Assembly: GCA_900546695.1 (NCBI GenBank)
Contig: URDX01000008.1
Location: forward strand, 12,171 to 76,170
Direction: 5' to 3'
Length of the DNA stretch: 64,000 bases
Source of the DNA: an uncultured Eubacteriales bacterium
GTDB taxonomy: Bacteria > Bacillota > Clostridia > Oscillospirales > CAG-272
Each line of letters starts with the position of its first letter. Positions within the stretch are counted from its first letter, which is position 1. Shown piece after piece: positions 53,477 to 62,880 of the stretch. The notes under the pieces were generated by a model, which did not search any database, was not told where the DNA came from, and worked only from the letters and a program-made list of their open reading frames with translations. The position numbers were made by a program, and so were the translations under genes.

Positions 53477-55351
53477 GTGACAACAAACAAAAATGAGCTT
53501 GAGAACAATCCTGTCGAGGCATTTGCCGACGGCACGGCAGCTGCGACCGCAGATGATGTGATGCCGTCGTCGGGGCATGTGACCTCAGATACCGTATTGC
53601 AGTCGGCGGACGCAGAGCCCGCATGTGATGCCGTATCATCGACGGTCGCGGGTGCGGCTGATGTCGGCGGGGGCGCTTCGGATGACCGCACGGGCGGTGA
53701 TCCCTGCGGCGGCGCGAACATTTCGGACAGCTGCCATTGCGTTGATTCCCGCGGCGGAGACGGCAAGGACAGTAAAAAAACACAATTCTGCGGCGGTGAA
53801 AACGACGCTGACGGTGCGGAAACACAATTCCGCAGCGGCGAGAACGGCGGGCATGACGGCGATGGCGGCGAGCATGACGGAGAGCTTGACGGCGGGTGCG
53901 GCAGCAGCTGCGGCGGAGCATGCGGCGGCTGCATGGGCTGCGGCATGACCGACATGCTTCATGCCCCCCGACCCGCAGCGGACACAAAGCAGACCGTAAA
54001 TCACGCGGAGCGCAGGGCGCACAAAGCACTGCTGCTGCGTCGGCTGACCTTCTCAGCCGTATTTATCGCGCTTGCGGTAGCGGCAAAGCTGCTGCTCTCC
54101 TTCCGCATCCCGCTGCTCGGCGCGGACGGACTGCGCGTCAGTCTCGCGGGCGTTTTTACGGCATTTCCCGCCATAGTCTGCGGACCTGTTTACGGCGGCG
54201 TTGCGAGTGCTGCATCAGACCTTATCGGACACTTTGTAAAGCCTGAGGGCGCGTATATACCGTGGCTCACCGTCATGGCGTTCGTCGGCGGAGTGATGAA
54301 GGGCGTTATCTGGCGTGCACTCTCGCGTGAGAGAAAGCGCGGCGCGTTCCGCGCAGCGGTGCTTGCCGTGCTTATCGCGCTCGGCGTGCTCGGTGTCAGC
54401 TCGCATATTGCACTCGCGAGCGACGGAGTTATCAATTCGCTGACCGTCACCGCAGCCGAGCTGCCTACCCGCGGAATGACCGACCGCGCGGAGGCGGAGG
54501 ACAGGCTCGGATTCATATCAAAAACCATAGTTTCGCTCGCGCGTTATAATAATGATACATTTACCGTGCTCGGCGCGTCGGATGCCGACGAGGTCGTGCT
54601 GCCGTCTGAGGCGGTGCTCGACGGCTATCGCCGCCCGATAACAAAGCTCGGCTCGGGCGCGCTCGCGGATTGTGCCGGAATGACGCGGCTGGTCATTCCC
54701 GCAGCCTATAAGGCGGCGGGGCTGCCCGCAGACGCGCTCGGAGAGCTTGACACATCGCGCATCACCGTAGTAGGCGAGTCGGGCAGCGGCGCGCAGAGCT
54801 TTGCGGAGTCGGTCGGCGCGGCGTTTGAGGTGTCGGAGTCGACGGCGGCGGTCTCACTCGAGCTCTCGTCGGTCGGCGGCGTTTCGGAGATGGAGTCTGA
54901 CGGCTACACCGTCCGCAGCAGCGACACATTCCGCCGCAATCTCTCGGGCTATATCGCCATCTCTACGATAGGACCCGAGGCGGTCTGCATCGTCGGTGTG
55001 CTGTATCTCGTGCTCGACTCGCTGATTACAGTGCTCGAGCGCCGACACGGAGAGGGCAAGCGCGGTATAATCACCCCCGACTTTGTCCGCATAGCAGTCT
55101 CGATAACCCTCTCGGGGCTGCTCGTCACGACGGTAAATACCAAGATACTTCAGGAGATGCTTGCCGTATACGCGGGGCGCTCGTTTATGATACTCTGGAT
55201 ACCCCGCGCGCTTGAGGAGCTTGTAGTCTGCACGGCGCATTCGTTCATCGTCGCTATGCTGTACGGAGTTTTCCGCCGTACGGCGGGACATTCGGGGCTC
55301 TTTGCGCCGACAGACGGCGGGAAACAGCCGTCGGAGACTGCAAACGACTGA
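53477..55351 (+). CDS. folT: FolT-like folate ECF transporter S component with N-terminal extension and large insertion
   Basis: 624 residues from GTG 53477 (AAAGGAACAGACC upstream); the earlier ATG at 53183 lies inside the riboswitch. Typical FolT proteins are under 200 residues. Residues 1 to about 180 are low-complexity, with an imperfect 42-base tandem repeat and a Cys cluster CGSSCGGACGGCMGCGM just before the membrane part. The FolT core then starts (RRLTFSAVFIALAVAAKLLL, IPLLGADGLRVSLAGVFTAF, GPVYGGVASAASDLIGHFVK, GAYIPWLTVMAFVGG). Residues about 315-485 are an inserted domain including VVLPSEAVLDGYRRPITKLG then SGALADCAGMTRLVIP, which resembles a BspA-type leucine-rich repeat. The last membrane helices follow. 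Substrate assignment rests on core similarity and the THF riboswitch. Confidence 0.78.
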   Translation: MTTNKNELENNPVEAFADGTAAATADDVMPSSGHVTSDTVLQSADAEPACDAVSSTVAGAADVGGGASDDRTGGDPCGGANISDSCHCVDSRGGDGKDSKKTQFCGGENDADGAETQFRSGENGGHDGDGGEHDGELDGGCGSSCGGACGGCMGCGMTDMLHAPRPAADTKQTVNHAERRAHKALLLRRLTFSAVFIALAVAAKLLLSFRIPLLGADGLRVSLAGVFTAFPAIVCGPVYGGVASAASDLIGHFVKPEGAYIPWLTVMAFVGGVMKGVIWRALSRERKRGAFRAAVLAVLIALGVLGVSSHIALASDGVINSLTVTAAELPTRGMTDRAEAEDRLGFISKTIVSLARYNNDTFTVLGASDADEVVLPSEAVLDGYRRPITKLGSGALADCAGMTRLVIPAAYKAAGLPADALGELDTSRITVVGESGSGAQSFAESVGAAFEVSESTAAVSLELSSVGGVSEMESDGYTVRSSDTFRRNLSGYIAISTIGPEAVCIVGVLYLVLDSLITVLERRHGEGKRGIITPDFVRIAVSITLSGLLVTTVNTKILQEMLAVYAGRSFMILWIPRALEELVVCTAHSFIVAMLYGVFRRTAGHSGLFAPTDGGKQPSETAND

Positions 55352-55482
55352 GCTCGTGCGACTGCTGAGGATGATGGCTGCAAACGGCTGTTGCGGGCGA
55401 TGTCCCGCAAAAAGCCGTCCGCCGCAGGGCACATGAAAATATTCCGATAAACACATATATCCCGAAAGAGAGGATGAAAAGC

Positions 55483-56691
55483 ATGACCGAACATCAGATA
55501 CTTCGGGCGCGTGCCGAGGCACGCATATATGAGCAAAGGGGAGAAACGCTGTCGTTTGAAGCGACCGTTATCTCATCCGAGCAGACGGCGGGCGGATATG
55601 CCGCAGAGCTTGACCGCACGGCGTTCTTTCCGGGCGGCGGCGGGCAGAGCGCCGATACGGGCGTGCTCCGCTGCGGCGGAGAGGTGCTGCGTGTTTCGGC
55701 ATGCGAGCTTGACGGCAGGGTGGTATGCATATCCGAGCGCCGGATACCCGTCGGAACGCACGTCACGGGCGAGGTAGATGCCGCGCCGCGTCTCTCGCGC
55801 ATGCAGAGTCATACGGGAGAGCATATAATATCGGGCATCGCTCATAGGATGTTCGGCTGCGAGAATCGCGGCTTTCACATGTCGGAGAATGCGGACGGCA
55901 CGGTATGCTTCTTTACGGTCGATACCGACCGTGAGCTCACGGAGGAGAACATCCGCGATATCGAGACGGCGGCAAACGAGGCGATAATGCGCAATATCCC
56001 CGTAGTCTGCCGCATTCCGCTCCGTGACGAGCTCGCCGCGCTCGACTATCGCTCAAAGAAGGAGCTCGATGGGCCCGTGCGCCTTGTCGGCATAGATGGC
56101 GTTGATCTGTGTGCATGCTGCGCCCCGCATTTTTCACGCACGGGCAGCGTCGGCGCGCTGCGCATAATCGAGAGCATGCGCTATAAGGGCGGCATGCGTC
56201 TGACGGCGACTGCGGGTATGGCGGCACTGCTCGACGAGCGGGAAAAGCTCGGACAGCTCGCGCTCATCTCCCGCGCACTGTCGGTAAAGCAGCAGGAGGC
56301 TGCGGCGGGGGTCGAACGGCTTTCGCACGAGCTCGAGACGGAGCACGGCAGGGCGGCTGAGCTCGAGCTGCGGCTCTCCGAACTTATCGCGGCGGGTGCG
56401 CGGTGCGGCGTTGTATTCGAACGGCTCGGACCCGCGGCACGCAAGCGCACGGCTCAGGCGCTCGCACAGCGCTTCGACGGCATCGGAGCGGTGTTCTCGG
56501 GCAGCGACGACACGGGCTATGACTATGTTATCGCGCAGCCGCAGGGGCGCAGCGGTCTGCGTGAGCTCGCCGCAAAGCTGCGTACACTCGGCGGCGGTGG
56601 CGGCGGAAGCGAGGAGCTTATCAGCGGCAGAGTGACCGCATCGTCGCTTGACATTGCGGAATCAGGTCTGCTGCCGATAACGCGGGAATGA
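55483..56691 (+). CDS. alaX: AlaX-type alanyl-tRNA editing protein (long form)
   Basis: 402 residues from ATG 55483 (GAGAGG upstream; an ATG three codons earlier overlaps that site). It hydrolyses Ser or Gly wrongly attached to tRNA-Ala in trans. N-terminal beta barrel with TAFFPGGGGQSADTG, then the zinc editing core: SHTGEHIISG at about 108 and DLCACCAPHFSRTGSVG at about 208. A coiled coil (about 265-310) and a DHHA1-like C-terminus with GGGGGGSEELISGRV follow. It lacks the aminoacylation domain of AlaRS. Confidence 0.88.
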   Translation: MTEHQILRARAEARIYEQRGETLSFEATVISSEQTAGGYAAELDRTAFFPGGGGQSADTGVLRCGGEVLRVSACELDGRVVCISERRIPVGTHVTGEVDAAPRLSRMQSHTGEHIISGIAHRMFGCENRGFHMSENADGTVCFFTVDTDRELTEENIRDIETAANEAIMRNIPVVCRIPLRDELAALDYRSKKELDGPVRLVGIDGVDLCACCAPHFSRTGSVGALRIIESMRYKGGMRLTATAGMAALLDEREKLGQLALISRALSVKQQEAAAGVERLSHELETEHGRAAELELRLSELIAAGARCGVVFERLGPAARKRTAQALAQRFDGIGAVFSGSDDTGYDYVIAQPQGRSGLRELAAKLRTLGGGGGGSEELISGRVTASSLDIAESGLLPITRE

Positions 56692-56739
56692 CCGTCGCGC
56701 GGCGGCGGACGGAATAATTAAAAAAACCGCTCCCGTTTA

Positions 56740-56768
56740 TTGCATTTTTATCACCGATGTGGTATAAT
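56740..56768 (+). promoter_or_regulatory. Promoter of the sugar kinase gene
   Basis: TTGCAT (56740-56745), 17-base spacer, TATAAT (56763-56768). Confidence 0.8.
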
Positions 56769-56808
56769 CCGAACATAAACAAATGTATTCCGAAAGGATG
56801 ATATAAAA

Positions 56809-57885
56809 ATGAAAAAGCTCAGAGAAAATTGCATGTGGTCGCTTGTTGTACCGTCGAGCATGGGAGTGCGCATCACCCCCTCCGACGGACAGCCCGTTCA
56901 TTGCAGCGATACCTTTAAGATGCAGGCTACGAGTGCCGAGACTAATGTCGCGAGCATTTCGTCCTACCTCGGTCTGCCCGTAAAGGTGCTTACTACCTTC
57001 GTAAAGGGCAGCCCCATTGCAGCGTTTATTAAGGGCGATCTTCGCCGCCGCGGAATGGCATACGAGGGCGCGGAGGTAGAGCAGGGCGGACCCTGGGGCT
57101 ACCGTCATCAGTTCAACATCGCGGATTCGGGCATCGGCAGCCGCGGACCCCGCGTAACCAATGACCGCGCGGGCGAGGTCGGCAGAACGCTTAATATCGC
57201 GGATTTCGACCTTGAGCGCATCTTCGGCACGGAGGGCGTGCAGCTGCTGCACCTCTCGGGCCTTATTGCGGCGCTCTCCCCCGAGACGAGCCGCTTCTGC
57301 CTCGAGCTTGCGCGCGCGGCAAAGAAATACGGCACTCTCATCTCGTTTGACCTCAATTACCGCGCAAGCTTCTGGGCGGGCAGAGAGGATGAGCTGAGCG
57401 CGGTATTCTCGGAGATTGCATCGGTATCGGATATCCTTATCGGAAACGAGGAGGATTATCAGCTCTGTCTCGGCATCAAGGGACCTGAGGCGGGCGGACG
57501 CGATATCGCCGCTAAGATAGATTCTTTCAAGGAGATGATCGAGCGCACCCGCGAGCAGTATCCCGATGTTTCGGTATTCGCAACAACGCTGCGTCAGGTC
57601 GTCAACGCAAACGAGCATCTGTGGGGCGCTATCATGCGCACTGAGGACGGCTGGCAGATTGTAGAGCCCCGTCCTATCCGCGTGCTTGACCGCATAGGCG
57701 GCGGAGACGGATTTGTCGGCGGAATGCTCTATGCTATCCTCCGCGGCTGGGAGAGCGAAAAGTGGATACAGTTCGGTTGGGCGAGCGGCGCGCTCGCAAC
57801 GACCTTCCTTACCGACTACGCACAGCCTGCCGACGAGGATCAGGTCTGGAGCGTATGGAGCGGCAACGCAAGAGTAAAGAGATAA
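56809..57885 (+). CDS. PfkB family sugar kinase (2-keto-3-deoxygluconate kinase-like)
   Basis: 358 residues. Ribokinase fold: substrate region ATSAETNVASISSYLGLPVK, ISFDLNYRASFW, a sensor NEEDYQL, and the catalytic anion hole DRIGGGDGFVGGML at about 293-306. The usual DTxGAGD is here DRIGGGD, the form found in KdgK-type kinases of Bacillota; the catalytic Asp is kept. Probably phosphorylates 2-keto-3-deoxygluconate or a similar sugar acid. No aldolase gene is adjacent. AAAGGATG precedes ATG. Confidence 0.85.
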   Translation: MKKLRENCMWSLVVPSSMGVRITPSDGQPVHCSDTFKMQATSAETNVASISSYLGLPVKVLTTFVKGSPIAAFIKGDLRRRGMAYEGAEVEQGGPWGYRHQFNIADSGIGSRGPRVTNDRAGEVGRTLNIADFDLERIFGTEGVQLLHLSGLIAALSPETSRFCLELARAAKKYGTLISFDLNYRASFWAGREDELSAVFSEIASVSDILIGNEEDYQLCLGIKGPEAGGRDIAAKIDSFKEMIERTREQYPDVSVFATTLRQVVNANEHLWGAIMRTEDGWQIVEPRPIRVLDRIGGGDGFVGGMLYAILRGWESEKWIQFGWASGALATTFLTDYAQPADEDQVWSVWSGNARVKR

Positions 57886-57892
57886 CGACGGT

Positions 57893-57923
57893 CAGGCGCG
57901 GAGGCTTTTATGCCCTCGCGCCT
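57893..57923 (+). terminator. Hairpin between the kinase and HD genes
   Basis: CAGGCGCGGAGG (57893-57904) / CCTCGCGCCTG (57913-57923) with one extra G. No T-run follows, so read-through into the HD gene is likely. Confidence 0.5.
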
Positions 57924-57962
57924 GTCTCGGAATAGTACCCGAATTATGAGAGGAGGCGGAGC

Positions 57963-59609
57963 ATGGGCGAGAGAACAAACGAGCACAGACCCGGAGAGGG
58001 CTGTTACTACCTTCTGTGCGGCATATCCGAGCGGGACGGCTACAGCGTTCTGACGCTCGCGCACAGGAGCGGAATAGTTCTTGCTCGCTATGACGGCAGC
58101 AGACGCTCGGAATACTATAACTGCCCTGACACGGTCGGGCAGACCGTATATGCAAAGCTGATGCCCGAGGAATCGGAGGATGCGGATTATGCGGTTGTGA
58201 ATATCCTGCCGGGCGATCAGGCGCATTGCCCGTACGGTGACGGCGATTTTGCAGTGCATGTCAAGCGTCCGCAGCCTGCTGCACCGAACGGCGGAGAATC
58301 GAATGTCAGTGAACCGAGCGAAAGCGAACCGAACGGCGGCGCATCGCGCGGAGCTGAGGAAAAGTCAAGCCCGCAGGGCGAAAATAACCGCGGCGCAAAC
58401 GGTCAGGGTAAAAATGACGGCGGCGAAAATGACCGCTCGGAGGATGATGCCGTCGCGGCAATGTCCGCGAGCGTTACCGAATCGGCTGACCGGTCGGCGG
58501 ATGCGGCAGATGTCGATGTATCCGACGGGACTTCGGCGGACGTGCCGAATGCGGAAAAGGCATCGGCGGAGCTTCCGAAAAAGAAAAGCAGTACGAAAAG
58601 AACAGCGAAAAAAGGAGCCGATGACATGCAGAGCGGAGCAAAAAGAAAGAGAAACATACTCGCGGATATACCCATGGACGGAAAGCTCGTAATGCCGCTG
58701 CTGCTGCTCGGCAGTGTGGAGAAGCAGGGCGCTAAGGGACCTTACTACGATGTCACCGTATCCGACAAGAGCAGCACAGTGACGGCAAAGGATTTCAGTG
58801 GCTTTACCCTTGCCGTAAAGCCGGGTGAGGTCTTTGAAGCGACGGTGCTGCACAACAGCTTCGGATACAATATAAATTCTCAGGCAAAGCATGTGCCCGA
58901 CCTCTCGCCCGATGACTTTGTACGTCATCCCCCGCTGCGCGAGGAGGATATGTACGAGGATATCGTCGACAGACTCCGCGTGCTTGCAGCCGAGGAGGGC
59001 GCGACCGTTTCGCGCATCGGCGTTGCCGTATACGAGGAGCACAGGGATGCTCTGCTGCGCTGGAGCGCGGCTAAGGGTATGCACCATAATCACCGCGGCG
59101 GGCTGCTGTTTCATGTTTATCGGATGATGGGCGTTGCGGAGGGCATGCTCGATGTTTACGATTCGCTCGACCCCGAGCTGCTGCTCACCGCCGTCGCGCT
59201 GCACGATATAGGAAAGCTGACAGAACTCAGCACGGATGAGATGGGTACAGCCTCCTATACCGTAGAGGGTCAGCTGCTCGGACATCTCGCGATAGGTGAG
59301 GATATGGTCGCACAGACGGCTGCACGTCTCGGCATAGAGGGCGAAAAGCTGCTTCTGCTGCGGCACTGCCTTGCGGCGCATCACGGTATACCCGAGTACG
59401 GAACGATAGTCACCCCCGCTATTCTTGAGGCGTTTGTGCTGTATACGCTCGACCTGTGCGACAGCCGCGTCTTTATGTACGAGCAGGCGTATTCGGCGCT
59501 CGAACCGGGTACGATGGCGGAAAAGAAGGATTACGGTCTCGGCGTCGCGCCCTACCGCCCGTCGTTTACTGCGGGCGAGAGCTATCTCGGTGATTATACG
59601 GATGTTTAA
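57963..59609 (+). CDS. YhaM-like HD-domain phosphohydrolase / exoribonuclease-like protein
   Basis: 548 residues with GGAGGCGGAGC before ATG. Residues 1-105 form a small beta-rich domain. About 105-220 is a low-complexity Asn/Gly/Ser/Glu insertion ending in Lys-rich sequence. About 235-310 is an OB-like fold. The HD domain then follows: MHHNHRGGLLFHVYRMM, LLLTAVALHDIGKL (HD at about 412), EGQLLGHLAIGEDMV, and CLAAHHGIPEYGTIVTP. The pairing of OB and HD domains with these spacings matches YhaM 3'-5' exoribonucleases (about 310 residues); this one has an added N-terminal domain and disordered linker. Activity is inferred. Confidence 0.78.
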   Translation: MGERTNEHRPGEGCYYLLCGISERDGYSVLTLAHRSGIVLARYDGSRRSEYYNCPDTVGQTVYAKLMPEESEDADYAVVNILPGDQAHCPYGDGDFAVHVKRPQPAAPNGGESNVSEPSESEPNGGASRGAEEKSSPQGENNRGANGQGKNDGGENDRSEDDAVAAMSASVTESADRSADAADVDVSDGTSADVPNAEKASAELPKKKSSTKRTAKKGADDMQSGAKRKRNILADIPMDGKLVMPLLLLGSVEKQGAKGPYYDVTVSDKSSTVTAKDFSGFTLAVKPGEVFEATVLHNSFGYNINSQAKHVPDLSPDDFVRHPPLREEDMYEDIVDRLRVLAAEEGATVSRIGVAVYEEHRDALLRWSAAKGMHHNHRGGLLFHVYRMMGVAEGMLDVYDSLDPELLLTAVALHDIGKLTELSTDEMGTASYTVEGQLLGHLAIGEDMVAQTAARLGIEGEKLLLLRHCLAAHHGIPEYGTIVTPAILEAFVLYTLDLCDSRVFMYEQAYSALEPGTMAEKKDYGLGVAPYRPSFTAGESYLGDYTDV

Positions 59610-59660
59610 ATGCATCGGGGTATCACGGCAGCTTGACATGATGATTTGATATGCAAAAAT

Positions 59661-59708
59661 AAAAGCAGCGGTTTCGCCGACGGTCGGCATCTCCGTTGCT
59701 TTTTATTT
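59661..59708. terminator. Bidirectional terminator
   Basis: AAAAGCAGCGG (59661-59671) / CCGTTGCTTTT (59693-59703) with one G-T pair, T-rich on both sides. It ends the HD gene (plus) and the AT-rich gene (minus). Confidence 0.85.
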
Positions 59709-59756
59709 TGTGCGCCGTGCGCTGCGGTGCAGTCGTCGCGGCACGGGTGGTTTGCG

Positions 59757-62700
59757 CTATGTGTTGCGGTGCAAGTCAACATCGTACCATGTAGATAAAA
59801 TGTGTGAATTCAGTTTTTGCATTTTTTTGATTTCTCTCGAAACTCTATAAATATCTGTACTTAAATATAGTTTCGGATCAACTGGTTTTTTATCACCTGT
59901 TGTTGGGAAAATAATGTCTCCATGGTTGCTCAATTTTTCCAATAAATTGGGACATTCGGATTTTATTAGGTCTTCTATTGTTGAAAATACTGCTTTTGTT
60001 ACTGTATCCGATGCAGAGTAGCCCGTTACTGTAAGGTTAAATGGGTTAACATAAATATGGTTGTAGAAGTCAATGTCTATTATACAGCCGTGTATAGTGC
60101 CTCTTCCACCGATTGATTTTATAGCATTTGATATATCGGTTTGAATCGATGTGTAGTGCTCTAATGGCTTTGAAATGGTGTCAATTACAAAATCCATGTT
60201 TTCATAATAATATTTGATATCATTATTCTTCAAGTTTTTGTAAGCCCCGCCGTTTAATAAGCCCAGTGCCCCATTTTTGGATTTACATATGAAACAATAG
60301 TAACCATTTTTCTTAAGCATATAGATTGTACCGAGGTCTCTATTGAGTCTCATATGAATATTTTGCGATTGATAAAATTTTATATATTTGTCACGGGTTA
60401 GTGTGTATATGCCGTCTGAGTAGTCAAAAAAACAATCTTGGGCTTTTTCCATCAACAAGGATTTCACAGTTGGATTGTCTAAATAATAGCCGACTTGATT
60501 GTCTGAATATACTCTATAATATCCATCATCGTAAAAAATATTTCTATGGGTATGACCACTGACATATACTAAATTACCATCATAGTCGCTGTTTGAACAC
60601 CAATCGCATTTCGGCATATGCGTAAGAATAATTGAGTTAAAATTGACTAAAATTTTTGATAAATTGTTATAAAGCTTTTCAAACTTTTCAGATTCGAGTA
60701 TTTCCATTTCGCGTGTAATGGATTTCCCGTAAATCCCGTTGTTCGCATTAAATTGGGAATTATATTTTGAAAAACCTGTTCCGCCGAATATGACTAATTT
60801 TGAATACCGCAAGTGGTTTATGATTTTTTCCTCGGTTGCATTACATAACGTGTCATAGTTGATGGGTTCATACTTAATATAGTCTTTTGTATATAACAGA
60901 CTGTTAGATAGTAAGAACATATTATAACTGCTCAACATGCGTCTGTATTTGTCTGTTATAGTATTAATATCAGTATTGTTAAATGACCAAAATTCATGAT
61001 TACCTATAACAAATATAACAGTTATGTGCCGAGACAATAAACCGAAACAATGTTGTGCTGATGCAATTTCATCATGGAGCTCTTTTGCAAAGAGTTTAAA
61101 AATATCGTAATTAGATGAAACATCTCCACCAATTAACAGAATACTCTTTGATTCTTTTACGATAGCACTTGTAACTTTTCTTATTACGCATAATACATCA
61201 TTTTCCGATTTGCAATTTTTTCTCATCAATTTGTGCATTAGGTGAAGGTCAGTAATATAACTTATGTCTTGACACTGTTTGTCATATTCATTTGAAATGT
61301 CATGCTTGGTCGGTAATGCACCATCGTTGATAACGAGACTGGTTTGAGAGGCTTTAAATATATCTTTGGAGTAGAAATCTTGATTGAACGTAGCAGCACA
61401 AATTTTATTGATATGCTTATACTTAATTCCGAATTTGTCACACAATTCACTTGTTAACTTGGCGTTTTTGAAATTTATATCTTTCCATTCACTCAGATTT
61501 TTAAGTCCGTCACAAGTAATAAGATCGGCATTAGATAAATCATTTTTGAGGAAAGCTGTAAAGTCAAAAAAATAGTCGAATTCGTCAATTTGTTGATTAC
61601 TATAGCTACCCCATTCCTGAATTATTTGAAATTTGCCGTTATGATATTTCTTTTGTACACGGTAAGGTGCTTCATCTGCGTTATCGGGAGTATCTGAAAT
61701 ATTTGGTGGTAATATTGTGCTTAAATCTGTCTTATACGGTGAAAGGTCAAAATTAAAATAAGGATTGTTAGAAAAATCACAATTGACGAGATTTCCGTTT
61801 CGATACTCGACCAGCTCCGCAAAAGTTGGGAAATATCTACGATAAGCATATGGGAAAGAAGGTCCTTTAAGAATTATATATGTTTCTTCATAATAATAAT
61901 GAGTTTCTGCGTCGAAATAAACTGACGCTGCACATTGCGCTCCTTTTTTGAATTGCGCAACATAGTTTTTTAATTTATTTCTCATGTTGTAGAATGCCGT
62001 TCTTGAAAAGTATCCTTCTTTATAACTTAATGATTTTATTACGTCGTCAGGATTATAAATCGAACATAAAGTATAGATAATTTTATATGTCGGATAATAT
62101 CCTGTCGATATGTACTGCATCACCATGTTAAATCTATTTATATCGGATGTGTCTTTAAAAATATAGTTATAAAAATAAAATGAAACATCGACTATGTCTG
62201 ATAATTTGGATCTTCTGAATTTGGAAATCAAGTCAAAGAATTCCTCAAATGAATTGCACATATCAAGACTCTTAATGTTCTTTTGAAGTAATTTTTTTCG
62301 GCGTTCTTTTGACTTCCATTCTTTTGACTTATCGGCGGAGACAGATGGTTGATATTTTGATTTAAAATCATCTACAGTTTCGTTAGTGAACGAATTCAGT
62401 GATTTGGTGAAATCACGTAGTTTGTCTATTTTTGATGTGTCTAAGTATTTATAGCAAGCATTATCGTAGATTTTTCCGTTAAGATAGTTATAATAGTCTG
62501 TGAATTCTTCGAATGTTGTTTTTACGTGCAAAGTTTCGCCGTCTCGAGAGGATAGTGCTTCTTCTACGAAATAGCTGTACGAAATGATGTCGAATCCGAT
62601 CCTTTTTGTTGTGCGATATCCGAGATTCCTTTCTGCTTCGATGATGACCTTATTATTTTCGATTTCTTTAGGGATATCAAATACATCTATTGTTTTTTTC

Positions 62701-62780
62701 GATAATTGCTCTATGACTTTTTGTTCCAATGACTCCAATGAATTTATATTTGTTAAGTTCAAGATATCATTTCCCTTCAT
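59757..62780 (-). CDS. Large AT-rich metallophosphoesterase protein, probably horizontally acquired
   Basis: 1007 residues. Codon and base use differ sharply from the surroundings: two counted 60-base lines gave 40% and 28% GC, against 60% for a line in alaX. Residues 1 to about 500 have no domain I recognise. About 505-760 carry all five calcineurin-like phosphoesterase motifs: SYITDLHL (D-x-H, about 510), LLIGGDVSSN (GD, about 549), IFVIGNHEFW (GNHE, about 593), IILTHMP (H, about 719) and VSGHTHRN (GHTH, about 741). The last 170 residues hold a compact segment with IGGRGTIHGCIIDIDFYNHI then YVNP (about 890-913), which looks strongly conserved in style but has no known role to me. No signal peptide or membrane helix. 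The start ATG 62780 has a poor ribosome site; a TTG six codons on has AAGGGA upstream. Confidence 0.75.
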   Translation of the reverse strand: MKGNDILNLTNINSLESLEQKVIEQLSKKTIDVFDIPKEIENNKVIIEAERNLGYRTTKRIGFDIISYSYFVEEALSSRDGETLHVKTTFEEFTDYYNYLNGKIYDNACYKYLDTSKIDKLRDFTKSLNSFTNETVDDFKSKYQPSVSADKSKEWKSKERRKKLLQKNIKSLDMCNSFEEFFDLISKFRRSKLSDIVDVSFYFYNYIFKDTSDINRFNMVMQYISTGYYPTYKIIYTLCSIYNPDDVIKSLSYKEGYFSRTAFYNMRNKLKNYVAQFKKGAQCAASVYFDAETHYYYEETYIILKGPSFPYAYRRYFPTFAELVEYRNGNLVNCDFSNNPYFNFDLSPYKTDLSTILPPNISDTPDNADEAPYRVQKKYHNGKFQIIQEWGSYSNQQIDEFDYFFDFTAFLKNDLSNADLITCDGLKNLSEWKDINFKNAKLTSELCDKFGIKYKHINKICAATFNQDFYSKDIFKASQTSLVINDGALPTKHDISNEYDKQCQDISYITDLHLMHKLMRKNCKSENDVLCVIRKVTSAIVKESKSILLIGGDVSSNYDIFKLFAKELHDEIASAQHCFGLLSRHITVIFVIGNHEFWSFNNTDINTITDKYRRMLSSYNMFLLSNSLLYTKDYIKYEPINYDTLCNATEEKIINHLRYSKLVIFGGTGFSKYNSQFNANNGIYGKSITREMEILESEKFEKLYNNLSKILVNFNSIILTHMPKCDWCSNSDYDGNLVYVSGHTHRNIFYDDGYYRVYSDNQVGYYLDNPTVKSLLMEKAQDCFFDYSDGIYTLTRDKYIKFYQSQNIHMRLNRDLGTIYMLKKNGYYCFICKSKNGALGLLNGGAYKNLKNNDIKYYYENMDFVIDTISKPLEHYTSIQTDISNAIKSIGGRGTIHGCIIDIDFYNHIYVNPFNLTVTGYSASDTVTKAVFSTIEDLIKSECPNLLEKLSNHGDIIFPTTGDKKPVDPKLYLSTDIYRVSREIKKMQKLNSHILSTWYDVDLHRNT

Positions 62781-62880
62781 ATTGGTATGGTTATCAATTT
62801 GCCTCTTAGCAAGTGAATGAAATAAATACTGGATGAAAAAAGCATTGTCGGAATTTTACATTGCAAATATATGTAAGCGT

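Noticed and set aside
59700..62880. Target-site duplication or attachment sites flanking the AT-rich gene
   Set aside because: I compared both borders by eye and found only a trivial shared GCAAGT; no integrase or transposase is nearby.
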